64,000 nt of DNA from Cheilinus undulatus (taxonomy: Eukaryota > Chordata > Actinopteri > Labriformes > Labridae). The position numbers and the translations under genes are program-made. The stretch is from NCBI RefSeq assembly GCF_018320785.1, contig NC_054881.1:43128424-43192423 (forward strand), in the 5' to 3' direction. Of the stretch, positions 1-54,601 are shown piece after piece (the first letter of the stretch is position 1; every line of letters starts with the position of its first letter). Under the pieces are notes generated by a model that searched no databases, was not told where the DNA came from, and saw nothing but the letters and a program-made list of their open reading frames with translations.

Positions 1-478
1 TGAAGTATTTCCTTATTTGTGAAACCAATAATAAAATATAACTTCACAAGATGCTCAACGTTGCTCATTTTAACGGCGGACTTTCTTGTAATGTTTTATT
101 CTCGTACTATTACGACTTTATTCTCGTAATGTCAAAAAAAGTTTTAATTCTTTTATTTTTTTTCCTCTTCGTGTGGCACTAATACTCCGTCATAAAACAG
201 CCTCCAAGAAAAGACGAGACATAAAAATACATTTTTAATTTTTCATGTTTTTTTCAAGAACTGTTGGAAATATTTGAGGCGAGAGCTCAGCTAATGAAAA
301 TAGTGGTAGAAAAAGAGCGGACATTTTCAGATGAATGTCTAGTTGTCAGAGCAACAGTCGCACACTTCCTGTCCTTTGTTAAAGTATTCAGGTTTATTAA
401 ACTCTGGATTATTCTGTTGAACTCCTGCAGACGGTCCTGTCCCTTTAAGTCAACCCCGTGCTTTTATTTTGAAAGCCA
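1..478. other. Upstream flank of REEP5, no gene seen
   Basis: AT-rich sequence with T-runs. No convincing coding frame, RNA gene or repeat boundary is visible. The last part presumably belongs to the REEP5 promoter. Confidence 0.5.
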
Positions 479-486
479 TGACGTCA
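479..486. promoter_or_regulatory. Full palindromic CRE (TGACGTCA) upstream of REEP5
   Basis: A perfect 8-bp cAMP-response element lies 142 bp upstream of the REEP5 start codon, where a core promoter would be expected. CREB/ATF family proteins bind this palindrome. No TATA box is obvious. Actual use of the site is inferred from position and motif only. Confidence 0.55.
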
Positions 487-501
487 GCTCATTCAGCCTA
501 A

Positions 502-20623
<20,122 letters not shown>

Positions 20624-20745
20624 GAAGGAGACGTCTCTGCAGCCCGCTCCTATCGTCTGCAGCAACTCTGTCACAGATCTAATGTTGCCTTTAAAGTGCT
20701 CGTTTTTCAGATGAAATGTTCTCTGTGTAGCTCGTCTGCTGTAGA

Positions 20746-20751
20746 AATAAA
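20746..20751 (+). terminator. reep5: REEP5 poly(A) signal AATAAA
   Basis: Canonical hexamer 123 bp after the stop codon. Cleavage is expected at about 20765-20775. The 3' UTR is therefore short. Confidence 0.8.
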
Positions 20752-20892
20752 GCCATTCACAGTCAGTTTACCTATTTAACTTCTGCCTTCAGAGAGAGAG
20801 AGTCTGTACGCTGGTCCTCCAACACTTCATGAACCAAATAAACATGAACTGGCTAAAGAAGAAGAAACAGGAGCTCCTTCCTTTATGTTCAA

Positions 20893-21662
20893 TGCATGGA
20901 TGCATGGATGGATGGATGGATGGATGGATGGATGGATGGATGCATGGATGGATGGATGGATGCATGGATGTATGCATGGATGGATGGATGCATGCATGGA
21001 TGGATGCATGGATGGATGGACGGTTGGATGCATGGATGATACATGGATGCATGGATGGATGGATTCATTGATGGATGGATGGATGGATGGATGGACGGTT
21101 GGATGGATGGATGGATTCATGGATGCATGCGTGGATGGATGGTTGATGGATGGATGGATGCATGGATGGATGGATGGATGGATACATGGATGGATGGATG
21201 GTTGGTTGATGGATGGATGGATGCATGGATGGATGTATGGTTGGATGGATGGATGGATGATACATGGATGCATGGATGGATGCATGGATGGATGGATGGA
21301 TGGATACATGGATGGATGGATGGTTGGTTGATGGATGGATGGATGCATGGATGGATGTATGGTTGGATGGATGGATGGATGATGGATGGATGGATACATT
21401 GATACATGGATGGATGGATGGATGGTTGGATGGATGGACGGTTGGATGGATGGATGGTTGGATGGATGGATGGATGGATGAATTGATACATGGATGGATG
21501 GATGGATGGATGGATGGATGGATGAATTGATACATGGATGGATGGATGGATGGTTGGATGGATGGACGGTTGGATGGATACATGGATGGATGGATGGATG
21601 CATGCATGGATAGATGGATAGATGGACAGTTGGATGGATGGATGGATGGACGGTTGGATGGA
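20893..21662. repeat. (GGAT)n array, about 770 bp
   Basis: Tetranucleotide array with scattered variants (gcat, ggtt, gatac). It sits between the convergent 3' ends of REEP5 and CHD1, starting about 120 bp beyond the expected REEP5 cleavage site. It yields long pseudo-frames on both strands (HPSI-type and MDGW-type) that are artefacts. Confidence 0.97.
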
Positions 21663-22420
21663 AATAAGGACTTTTTAAGACCTGAACCTGATGAAAAAGA
21701 AAACATCTTTTTCCGGAGTAAACAGTCAAAAATGAGAGGCTTAGGATTTTTCGGTACACCAGGTCACAACGGATTTCTGATTTGATGAACTATTTACAAA
21801 ATGTCACATAAGACAGGCCAAGATAAATGTTTTGGGTCAGAAACACCTAAATTTGATGATTTCTGGCACATATAATGCTACTATTCTACTAATATACAGT
21901 ACATGGATAAACATTCTAACACATTTATGGTGCTGAGCTGATTCTAAACAGTTTAAATACTAAAAAGCAGAATAATGCTTTATGTCAGGAAAGGTGGGCT
22001 GCAAGAATGACTAAGAGGGCGACCTGGTAACCCAGCCGTTAGAGAACTGGACTGTTTATTTACTGTTTAGTTTATCAACCTGTAAGAAATCCCAGGGACA
22101 TTTTGTGCCATTCTTTTTTTAATTATTATTTTTCAGTCATTTTGGCTGTGTTGAATGAATATGGCTAACATTTTCCAGAGGGCATTCATTTTTTAAAAAA
22201 TTTTAGGATTGTGATCTCAGTTCTTTAAACTAGCCTAAAACGGCTAAGCTACACAAAAAGCCACACATTTGTTACTGAGGACCAAAAAAGTCCCATTTAA
22301 AACCACTGAAAATGATATTTTTGATCCCACATTTATCCTAACATAAACTAATGCATTCCTTTATCTTAAGATTTCATTTTGGGCCGCTAGCCTTCAGTTT
22401 TTAAAGAAGGTCACATATTT
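21663..22420. other. Intergenic DNA between REEP5 and CHD1
   Basis: No gene or clear repeat boundary recognised. Confidence 0.4.
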
Positions 22421-22421
22421 A

Positions 22422-22900
22422 ACCCTTTAAGACAAGTTTAAATCAGTCTCAGAGGTCCCCAGAACATGCCTGTGAAGTTTGTAACTGTAAAAACAATCCA
22501 GTATTGATTTCTGCATGTCTAAAAACCTCTGTTTCAGCCCTGCTCAGAACCAGCTGGTTCTGTGTCTGTGGCTTTAAATGTTACTGAGCTGTCTGACTCC
22601 GCCCCTCTCTCAGGAAATGGGTGTGGCTCTCCTGATCCTCCCCAAAGCTGGCAGATGAGAGGAGGATCTGTAGAGGAGGGTGGAACTTTCTTCCTAGCAT
22701 GGAGGGCCAACCAAACATGGGGGCGACGCGAACTCCCCACATGACATCATGAGGGGGAAAACTGAGAAGGGCTTGTTTCAGCACACATTTTCAGAAAGGG
22801 GGAGATTTTTCTGGTATGGGAGGGGATTGTGGACAGGCCAGGGGGACATGTTTATGTTAGAAAAACCTGAAAAAGTGTTTTTGGTAGATGTCCCCTTTAA
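22422..22900. mobile_element. MITE with CCCTTTAA-type ends, copy 1
   Basis: Runs from 'aaccctttaagacaag' to 'gatgtcccctttaa'. Interior blocks (ggttctgtgtctgtggctttaaatgttactgagctgtctgactccgcccc; ccccacatgacatcatgaggggg; acaggccagggggacatgttta) recur inverted at 36965-37530. Superfamily uncertain. Confidence 0.65.
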
Positions 22901-22904
22901 CTTT

Positions 22905-23430
22905 TCTTTTTGCCCACCATATGGCACCACTTTTCCCCTTCAAAGCATGCTGCAGGACTTCACACTTTTCATTGTTTTCTGTAAGGATGCCTGAATACTG
23001 AAATTTAAAATGTGTGGCTACTGATGTTGAATAATGAGAGAGATATTACAGGAACTCTAAAGGGTTAAATCACAATGAGTCAGATAAAATCAGAGAGGGG
23101 TCTGGGTCCTCCAGGAAAATTTGAACATCCAGCACTGAATTCACCGAGTTATGAGGAATATTTATGCATTTGTGGGGAAAATGATTGAGATAGTTTAAGG
23201 CTGGATAGAAAACAAAGATTGAATAAGGACATGTCTTAGTTAAATTCCTCCTAAAATATAAGACCTCTTAGACTTTCCAAGGCCTGAAGACTAGCCAAGA
23301 GTTTTCAAGGATCTGCAGGAATCCTGTAAAAGAAGCTGAGGAGTCTGTTCATATTGTCAGTATTTTGGTAAACATCTTGTCCCTGAATATTCTGCCTCCA
23401 CTGTGAGAAAGGAGACCCAGAGAGAGCAGT
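22905..23430. other. Intergenic DNA downstream of CHD1
   Basis: No recognised feature. CHD1 transcript end is expected near 23435. Confidence 0.4.
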
Positions 23431-23434
23431 TACG

Positions 23435-24544
23435 AGTGAGTACAGTGATTGATTTTAATGGCTTCATAAACAACTATATAAAACAGTTCATAAAAATTCA
23501 TGCACTTTCAGTGTAAATTCATTTTCAAATATAGAGGAAATTTATGTACAACAGCGTGAACCGTAACAGTGACTTCATTCAGTTGGGTTGGTTCACCACA
23601 AATATACTTGGCTGCATAGAAACATTGACATTATTATTGCCTACGTAGAAAACCAAAGAAAGAAAAGATGTAAAAAGTCTAGCTGTTTTAGATCTAACGG
23701 TGATTCTATCAAAGAAAACAGACGTGATTTCCAAAAGTCCGCCCACGGATTTAACAGAGAAACTAAGCACTAGCCAGTAAGAACTTTCCCTTTACCAAAA
23801 GTTACATTCTGAAAGCATTAACCAAAGAACTATCGTACAGAAACTCACTCGGAGAACGACGAAAAAGCCTGAGTCGATGGGGAAAAGTCGAGTCAATAAA
23901 TCCCAAAAGCCTGAGGAAAAAAGACCACTGATTTACTATTTTACAAAAATTTACAACATTATTGGAGGAAAAACATGATACAAGTTGCTCTAAAAAACAA
24001 AAATCCAGGTTATTTTTGTACATCTAGGATATGTTATTAAATAATTCACACCAGGTGGAAACAGAAAACCTGCCGAGGAAATGAGAAATGCTGTAATGAG
24101 GTACTTCAGGTGGCTTCACCTTTACATCGAGCGGATGGTGATTCTGTGACGTCTCGTCGAGTTAACACTTAAATAAGGTAGCATGAGAGAGACAGACGGA
24201 CAGACGGACGTAGACAAACAGACAGGATCCAGTGTCGAGGGGAATATGAGGCAGCACTCAGGGTCGACCGTTAAAAAAACGTTTATAAAAATAACAAAAA
24301 TCCAGCTGCGTGCCGCTGAGCCGCCGCTAACGCTGCGGCGTTAAACTCTTAAATAGAAAAATAGGATTCTTTAATGTGCTGCCTGGTGGAGCCGCTCCCC
24401 GGCGCTCGTCCTGCAGGTTCCCGAGGTGATGTCAGCGTCAGAGGGGGGCCGAGCCGTGCTGATGCGACAGCTGCAGGTTCAGTCCCTGTAAGGCACCTCG
24501 CTGTGTCAGTCTATGGCTGCTACGTGCAGACCCCGCAGCTCCTG
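23435..24544 (-). other. chd1: CHD1 3' untranslated region (inferred extent)
   Basis: No coding frame continues after the TAG at 24545. The stretch lacks obvious transposon ends. The distal limit rests on the ATTAAA at 23454-23459. Confidence 0.5.
23454..23459 (-). terminator. chd1: Probable CHD1 poly(A) signal (ATTAAA)
   Basis: The reverse complement of TTTAAT gives the common variant hexamer ATTAAA, about 1.1 kb past the CHD1 stop. T-rich sequence follows on the minus strand. Other sites upstream cannot be excluded. Confidence 0.45.
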
Positions 24545-47973
<23,429 letters not shown>

Positions 47974-48038
47974 GTTGAAGTCCACAAGTACAGACTTCCC
48001 CCTGACAAACCTGCAGTTTTATCGTCGACGTGGCTAAC
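47974..48038 (-). other. chd1: CHD1 5' UTR part of exon 2
   Basis: 65 bp between the acceptor and the ATG. Implies at least one upstream non-coding exon. Confidence 0.75.
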
Positions 48039-48059
48039 CTGCAAGAGAAGACAGCTGAA

Positions 48060-48795
48060 TGAAATATAACAATAACACCCATTATTATTGTTGAAAAATG
48101 TGTCTCATGCCCGATAAGTTGATTAAATTCAACAGAAAATCAACATAGATACAAAAATAACGAGTGTAAAACTACAGGTAAAGTTTGGATAACAAAAAAG
48201 CCTGTTTCCAATGTAAATATGGTTTATAAATAAAACGTGTGGTATGACAGGCTTTTTTTTAGTAATGTGTCTCTCTCAGTAATCTTACAGATGTTGTTAA
48301 AATGCTCAACTTTTCAATACTGTTCTAGTTAAAGAGAGTGAAAGAGCAACTACGACCTTAAGAAAAAGGAGATTCTTTCATCCCAGTCCCAATGCAAAGG
48401 TGTTTTGGAACAACACTGGGGCAACTGGAGATCTTTGCATGCATGTTTTTAAATTATGCGTCTATATATACATAAAAAAAAAAAAACCCACAGCTTGGAA
48501 AATCAATAAGTGAATGAAGCGCTTATTACAACCACAAACTTTCATGTTTGTCATGGGTTGTTTTGGACTCCTTGTCACTCAATTGCATAGCAGAAAGCCT
48601 AAAATATTTCAGCTGTAGAAGCTAAATGAAAGAAACTGAAGAAAGGGAGGGTCAAAAATCAACAGTCATAATGGTCAGCGGGCTGGTACCACACCATGGC
48701 TGCCACAGGATGTTTGATGAGGTTTTTTACAGCAGTCATGTTTAGTTTTCTGCATGACACTTCAAATCTTTAAGTGCTACCATTGCATAAGCATT
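48060..48795. other. CHD1 intron 1, proximal part, nothing recognised
   Basis: AT-rich. An A-run at 48475-48486 is the only simple feature. Confidence 0.4.
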
Positions 48796-48801
48796 TTTAG
48801 A

Positions 48802-49129
48802 CCACTGGTTCCTAACTCGGGCCCGGGACCCCCTGGGAGGAGGTGCCAGAAATTTCAGGAGGGTGTGAGGCTTTGTCTGCTTCGACGTTGTCAAATTAGA
48901 TTTGCAGATTTTAACTTCAATCATGATAAAAAACCCTTTTCAAAATGTTTCTACAAAGGCCTTTGGTGAGCAAAATGTTTGTAGACCTATTTTCTTCTGA
49001 TTTTTTATCAAATAAAATCAATGTTAATTTTTCACAGCAATGCATCATTTTATCAGTGTGGCTCATGGGGGCTAAGCTTTTCTGCTCCAGGTAGAAGGGG
49101 ATCCGAGGAGAAAAGGCTTACGAACCACT
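48802..49129. mobile_element. hAT-like MITE
   Basis: Left cactggttcctaactcggg and right gcttacgaaccactg are inverted. Flanks ttttagac / atttagga share the TTTAG core. Confidence 0.6.
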
Positions 49130-49423
49130 GATTTAGGAAAACAACTACAGTGAAACTACCAAGTAAAGAAGCCCCCTTTATGGAAGCAGTGGGACAATTC
49201 TGGGATGGCTAAAATGTTTTTCAGGAAGATTCAGGAATGGTGGGCAATAAATGTGGGTCTGAGGCTCTGCTAAATGGTGATAAATGATATAAATATTGAT
49301 TGTTTTTGCAAAGAGGAATAAATGGTTGTCACAAGACAAGAGGTATAAACTATGACATGATTCTAGTGAAACTCAAACTACATTGAAAGCTGTGAAAAAA
49401 TTTGATTTTTACATGCTTTTTCA

Positions 49424-49560
49424 AAGCTTTATTTTTGGGCATTTTATGGATTATAAAGAGACAGGGCAGAGCTGTAAAAATGCAAGAAGAGGACACAGGC
49501 TGGACTTGAACCCGGCCTGCATACGTGTGTACGATCAATCTGCTAGGCTATCTGCAACTC
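49424..49560 (-). repeat. Degraded tRNA-derived SINE, reverse
   Basis: 'ggacttgaacccgg' is a B box in reverse, preceded by 'tttatttttgggcattttatggattataaagagacagggcagag', the usual SINE body in reverse. Confidence 0.6.
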
Positions 49561-49724
49561 AAAAATGTTGACAATATTAAAATGTTGCAAGGAACCTCCG
49601 CCACATGGTTTTAATTGCACAAAAATATTGGCATAAATTCTGTATATTTTATATAAATATCCCTTTATGATCAAATCTCCATTAATTTAATGACCTCTGA
49701 CATCAAAAAGTACAGAAAACAGGG

Positions 49725-49895
49725 AGATGCAGATGGCTTAGCAATTAGTTCACACCTCATGAGTGGTAGCTAAACTTCCAAATCTTTTAAATCTGACCTC
49801 TGGCTCCTTTCCTGTGTGGAAGTCCTTGCCTCTTTCCCCCTAATGTCCTACTCTATCCACAGCCCTGTCCTCTCTAATACAGTAAAAAATGCTAC
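49725..49895 (+). repeat. Degraded SINE, forward
   Basis: Body-like 'tcctttcctgtgtggaagtccttgcctctttccccctaatgtcctactctatccac' and 'gtcctctctaatacagtaaaaaatg' resemble the SINE at 30731. Head degraded. Confidence 0.4.
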
Positions 49896-50504
49896 AAGAG
49901 TATATCCTCAGAAACAAGAGCAGAAACTTAATGAGCTTGTGTCATATTTTCAAACAAGTACAACAGCAACATTTGGAAAGTGGGTGGAACTGGCAAGGAG
50001 CTAAGGAAATCCTGCAATTTTTGATAATACAACATATAAAACACATTGCAAAAGGCTAACTGAAACGAATATGAAAAAATATTTATGTCGCCTACACAAG
50101 CAACGCTTCCTCTACCAGCATGCTTACAATTTTACAAGGGAAGTCTGAGAATAACAGCCACGCTTTCACACTATTTTGATGTAGTCAGCTGCAGCTCAGG
50201 CCTGCGACTGCTTGATTATAAAAAAATAAAAAAGTGTTGGAAATAAATAAGACAATAGATCAGTTGTTGTAAGACTGAAGACAGAAAGAGAAAGAAACTG
50301 GGATAAGACTACTTAAGTTATTGTGTGTACATGCATTTCATATCATTGCATTATTAAGCACATATTTTTCACGTAATTTGCATAAAGGCCAACTATTGGT
50401 GCAGTTTAGGCAGTGTCAGGATTTTCTCAGATTTTTTCCAGGTATAATCAGTAATAAACTCAATATTTGGTGTGTAAGGATTTGTATTTTTTGCTGGGGG
50501 TAGG

Positions 50505-50862
50505 GTTGCTCGGTTATGGCAACAATCATAATCATGATTATTTCTGATTGGTACTGTGATTCTGATTATTAAGCATGATCGCTTACTGTTTATTCTATAC
50601 TGTATCACATGCATGTATGGAGCTTTAACAGTCTTTAAACTCAAATATATAAAATAATATAATATGAATAAAGAAAAATAATTCATTTCATGGCAGCAAC
50701 GAGCACTAAAACATTTACCAGGTAAACCTAAGGACAAAATGAGCGCAGCACAGCATGTGGCACAGTAGTCGTCTAATCACGCTTACATGATTATAGAAAG
50801 CCATAACTGTGATTGACATAAAAATGCTCTAACTTTCCCAGCTCTAGCTGTGGCATCAAACT
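50505..50862. repeat. Degraded MITE-like repeat
   Basis: From 'tagggttgctcggttatggcaac' to 'ctaactttcccagctcta'. Related to 43165-43425. Confidence 0.45.
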
Positions 50863-50869
50863 GTTGTTA

Positions 50870-52950
50870 ATACCATTTTTACCAGTATCACATCTAAGTT
50901 TTACATTGGTGCGGTGAAAAGCCGATATCTTAATGGCAATATCTGTAAACATACATGAATAACATACGAACTACCACTGAGAAACACAAGGGCAGTGCTT
51001 TCTTTAAACATTGTGGCTGGATTCAGGGATTTCTCTGTCAGGTTTAAAGTTCAAGCTAAGCCCTGCATGGCAAATAATTTCAAAGTATTTAACGTCTACT
51101 CACAGTAAATAAGTGTACCTGTAACACACCCCTGACCTGCTTAACCCTTCATCCAAGTTCACCCAGTGTTCAGTCTGTCTGCAGCTGGCAGTACAGTTTC
51201 ACTGAATACTTAAAATAAATGAAAATAAATGTAACAGGTGAGTAAATAATAAGAGGCCGTCTCTGTGCCAGATAACTCTAATTTCGTGAATTCACTGAGA
51301 ATAAAATGAATCAGCTAGTTTTGTGGATGGTTAAAGCTTGTTGTAACTTCTGCTGTATTTGTTCCCTGAGCTCTGAGGCCTTTGGGCCTGCGCAGGACAG
51401 CGAGTTTTTACAACAGAAAATCTATTTGGATGGTACAAACCCCCAGCTGACTCCATTAACCTTAACCATAGCGACGAACTACCCTAAAGTTATCGCTCTG
51501 GAACAAACTCTGTGTCATTTTAGCCCCGTAGTAGCTACATTTTAGCTGTTAGCTCCGTAGCTAGCGCCGGCTAATGAAGCCGTCGTTAGCAGTTGGCGGG
51601 GTGCGTTAGCTGTAATGTATGCAGACACATCCGACCCGCCAGACGGTGTTTCAGCCTGAATTCAAACAGATATTCAGCAGGGATGCTCTTCATACGATCA
51701 TCAGCTGCTTTACGACGACGGCTATTTGACATGTACACACTAGCTGTTCACTATGAAGCGTGAGGAACATTTATTGTTTGCTAGCTCGGATGTGTTATGC
51801 TACTATTTTGCTTTTCTGTTTGAAAATTTTAACACTCGTAAAACAATAAAAGCCTCCCGGCTGGTTACAGTTTTCATATCTGCGGCGACATTAAAAGTCA
51901 AATGAAAAATAAAAGTGATGTATGTCACACTGAACATCAACGTGGGCTCAATAAACATCAAGTGGTCGTTTACTGGGGTTGTCAAGGAAAGTAGCGTTAG
52001 CTGTAAGCACGAGGCTAGCACGGGAGCTAACAAAATGACCAAACTTTACGCTAGTTCGTGTTAGCACTGAACCGCTGGAATGTTAGCTTTACCTGCCATG
52101 ATCCAAACTTGGCCGTTTACATTTAACAGGATTTTACTATGCAAATGTCTCTATGAGCAGTGAACCACAGAAGAGGGCTTACCGTGTTTAGTATTCATTA
52201 TTAAAGCCACAAACACAAATGAGCTAACCTAACTTCACCCTTGTTACGGTGCAAAAAGTAACCGTGTTAACTGGTGACTTTCAGCCGAAGCCATATGTGG
52301 TTGCCGTAGTTAACAGGATATAAGATAAAATCACACACTGTACTGCACATCTATGGAAGAAAAATAGACTTAAGGTGGCAAGAAGGAAGAAGCGAAATAA
52401 ATAAAAGGGAAAAATAAGACAAAATAAACTAATAAGAACAGAATAAGAAATACAGCAGGATACTGGCTCAAAAGGAAAACAAGGGAAAATAAGAATAACA
52501 TAAAATAAAATCTTATAAAAAGGAAAAGGAAATGAGACAAAAAAGTAACTACATTTCTACTAACAACTTCAAATTATAAGGCATTTCATTAGAAAAGAAA
52601 AAATACAAATGAAAAATTAAAATACACTGATTACAACGCAAAAAAATGAGTCAAATAAACTCAAATAAATATGTCAAAAAATAAACGAAATAAAAATAAG
52701 CAAAAAAATCTAAATTTAATAACTTAAATGTAAGAAACAATTAAAATAATGTCAAAAAGAAAAAGAGAAATGCAAAAATAAAATAACTTTAAATACAACC
52801 AATTACTTTGAAATACAAAAATTACATTAGATAATATTAATATAATATAAAATGCCCCCAGAACATCTGCAGTATCAGTAACTACGACAACCACGGACGC
52901 ATTCGCTTCAAAGTCATCAGTTAACACGGTCACCCGTTGCACCGCTACAC
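50870..52950. other. CHD1 intron 1, distal part
   Basis: Contains clusters of GTTAGC/GCTAGC words around 51540-51620 and 51960-52090, and a very A-rich stretch at 52370-52860. No coding frame seen. Confidence 0.45.
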
Positions 52951-53069
52951 CCTCTTCCATCTTGTTTTCATTCGCCGCTCACTTCTCGCGGCTTTTACCG
53001 CATCAACACGCAGCGTTAGCTCACCTACCAGCGGAACTATGGGATAAGTAACTCCCGTGTTTCCGTTAC

Positions 53070-53440
53070 CTGTGAATCTCCAACGAATCCGGTGTTTTAA
53101 TCCACCTCTCCGGGGCTTCTTTCTTCTTTTATTCCAGCAGAGAGCTAACAGCCGCTGATAGCTAACAGCTAGCAGCCGCTGATAGCTCAGGCTAGCTCGT
53201 TAGCCTTCTCCCAGTGAGGGAGAGCAGCCCCGGACGGTTCAGTTCAGTTAAACTTGTTCAGAGCTGGTTTTCCTCTCCCCTTCAGAAATCAAATAAGTCC
53301 CCGTCTCCGTTAAAGGTGTTAGCGAGGGTTAGTACTCCACGGTCAGCTGTGATTGCAGAAAGCTGGCATTTCAATCCAGGCTCTTCCGACAACCGGCCTC
53401 CGCCATGACGCCGTACGGTTCACTTCTCTAGGAAACCCCG
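53070..53440 (-). promoter_or_regulatory. chd1: Inferred CHD1 non-coding exon 1 and promoter
   Basis: A strong donor (CACAG|GTAACG on the minus strand) at 53065-53070 ends a CpG-richer block reaching to about 53460. With the acceptor at 48039 this gives a 5-kb first intron. The transcription start is not defined; about 53440 is inferred. Confidence 0.55.
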
Positions 53441-53445
53441 GACAG

Positions 53446-53453
53446 TGACGTCA
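53446..53453. promoter_or_regulatory. Full palindromic CRE at CHD1 promoter
   Basis: TGACGTCA in a CpG-rich setting about 375 bp upstream of the inferred exon 1 donor. Confidence 0.5.
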
Positions 53454-53804
53454 CGACCGAGCTCCTCTGCACTCCGCAACAGAAGCAAACATCTGGCACC
53501 GCTTTTACTCTACTACTGTTATTCAAACCCAGAAGACATGCCCTATTATTTTAACAAAAACAACTGGGCTGTGAAATCTGCAGGGTGGGGGTCCTTCGGT
53601 TAGGGAGAGGTCATTCTAAAAGCGTTTCTTATCATTCTTCTTATTTAAAGGCCACTGCAGTTACTGGAACTATCCTAACACCCACGTTTCTGGAAAATAC
53701 TGAAACCAGGACATGACAGGTGAGTTCAGGATGTCATCAGGGAGAGAAGGAAGCTGTTTAGTTTGTCGGAGAGAGAGGAAATGTCAGAGTCTGTAGGTTT
53801 AGGT

Positions 53805-54593
53805 CAGTGATGCTCAACGCGTGGCTCTGGGGCCTCATGTGGCTCTGGAGCCTCATGTGGCTCTGGGGCCTCATGTGGCTCTTTAATGTCTGAATTTGAA
53901 ACATTATTCCCCCAGAAAACCTAAAAAATTGAAACTTTTCTGCTGCTTTTTACAATTTTCTGCCACTTTTGACCCACTAATGCTACCTTTTATCATTAGA
54001 TACCACATTAATGCCACTTCTATTTGCCATCTTTTTCTCATTTTTTGTCGCTTTTTCCGATTTTTGCCCTTTTTCACCATTATTTGCCACTTTTCACCCA
54101 ACTGAGCTACCTTTTGACATTAAAACCACCAGTTTCCTACTTTTTTTTCCCCCATTTTTGCCACTTCTTCTAGCTATTTTTATTCCATTTTGCCATTTCT
54201 GTCATTTTTTGCCAATTCAAGCACTCTTTTGCCATCAGTTACCACTTGTTTCCTGTTGTTTGCCTCCTTTTGTCCACTCTTGACTGCTTTTTGCCCATTT
54301 TAGTCACTTCTTACTTTTTTATGTTGCCTTATTTTTTGCCACTTTTGGATAGTTTTTTTTCCAACTCATGCTTTAGTAACTTCTCACCCATTTCTGAAAC
54401 TTTCTGACTCTTTTTCCGCTTTTTCCACCCCATTTTCTCCTCTTTCCATCCATTTTTGCAGCTTTCTGACCATTTCGCCATCTTTAACTTATTTTTATCG
54501 CCACTTCGAGCTGTTTTTCCACTTTCCACCTCTTAGATTGTGACTCTTGCAAAGGTTTTTTTCAGCAGTTTGGCTCTTGGTTGAGCAACACTG
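53805..54593 (-). mobile_element. Array-bearing hAT MITE, copy C
   Basis: Reverse orientation. CAGTGATGCTCAAC at left and CAACACTG at right, with a perfect 8-bp duplication GTTTAGGT (53797-53804 and 54594-54601). Interior is the complement of the gtggcaaaaatggg array. Three 18-bp 'ctctggggcctcatgtgg' units lie near the left end. Confidence 0.93.
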
Positions 54594-54601
54594 GTTTAGG
54601 T

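Noticed and set aside
20827-21759. 310-codon frame rich in His/Pro/Ser/Ile and its + strand Met/Asp/Gly/Trp counterparts
   Set aside because: Translation of a GGAT tetranucleotide array; not a gene.
52092-52150. Alternative CHD1 first exon with an octamer ATGCAAAT at 52139
   Set aside because: A good donor (GGCAG|GTAAAG on the minus strand) exists, but upstream sequence does not look like a promoter. The 53070 donor sits in a better CpG context. Not excluded, only weaker.
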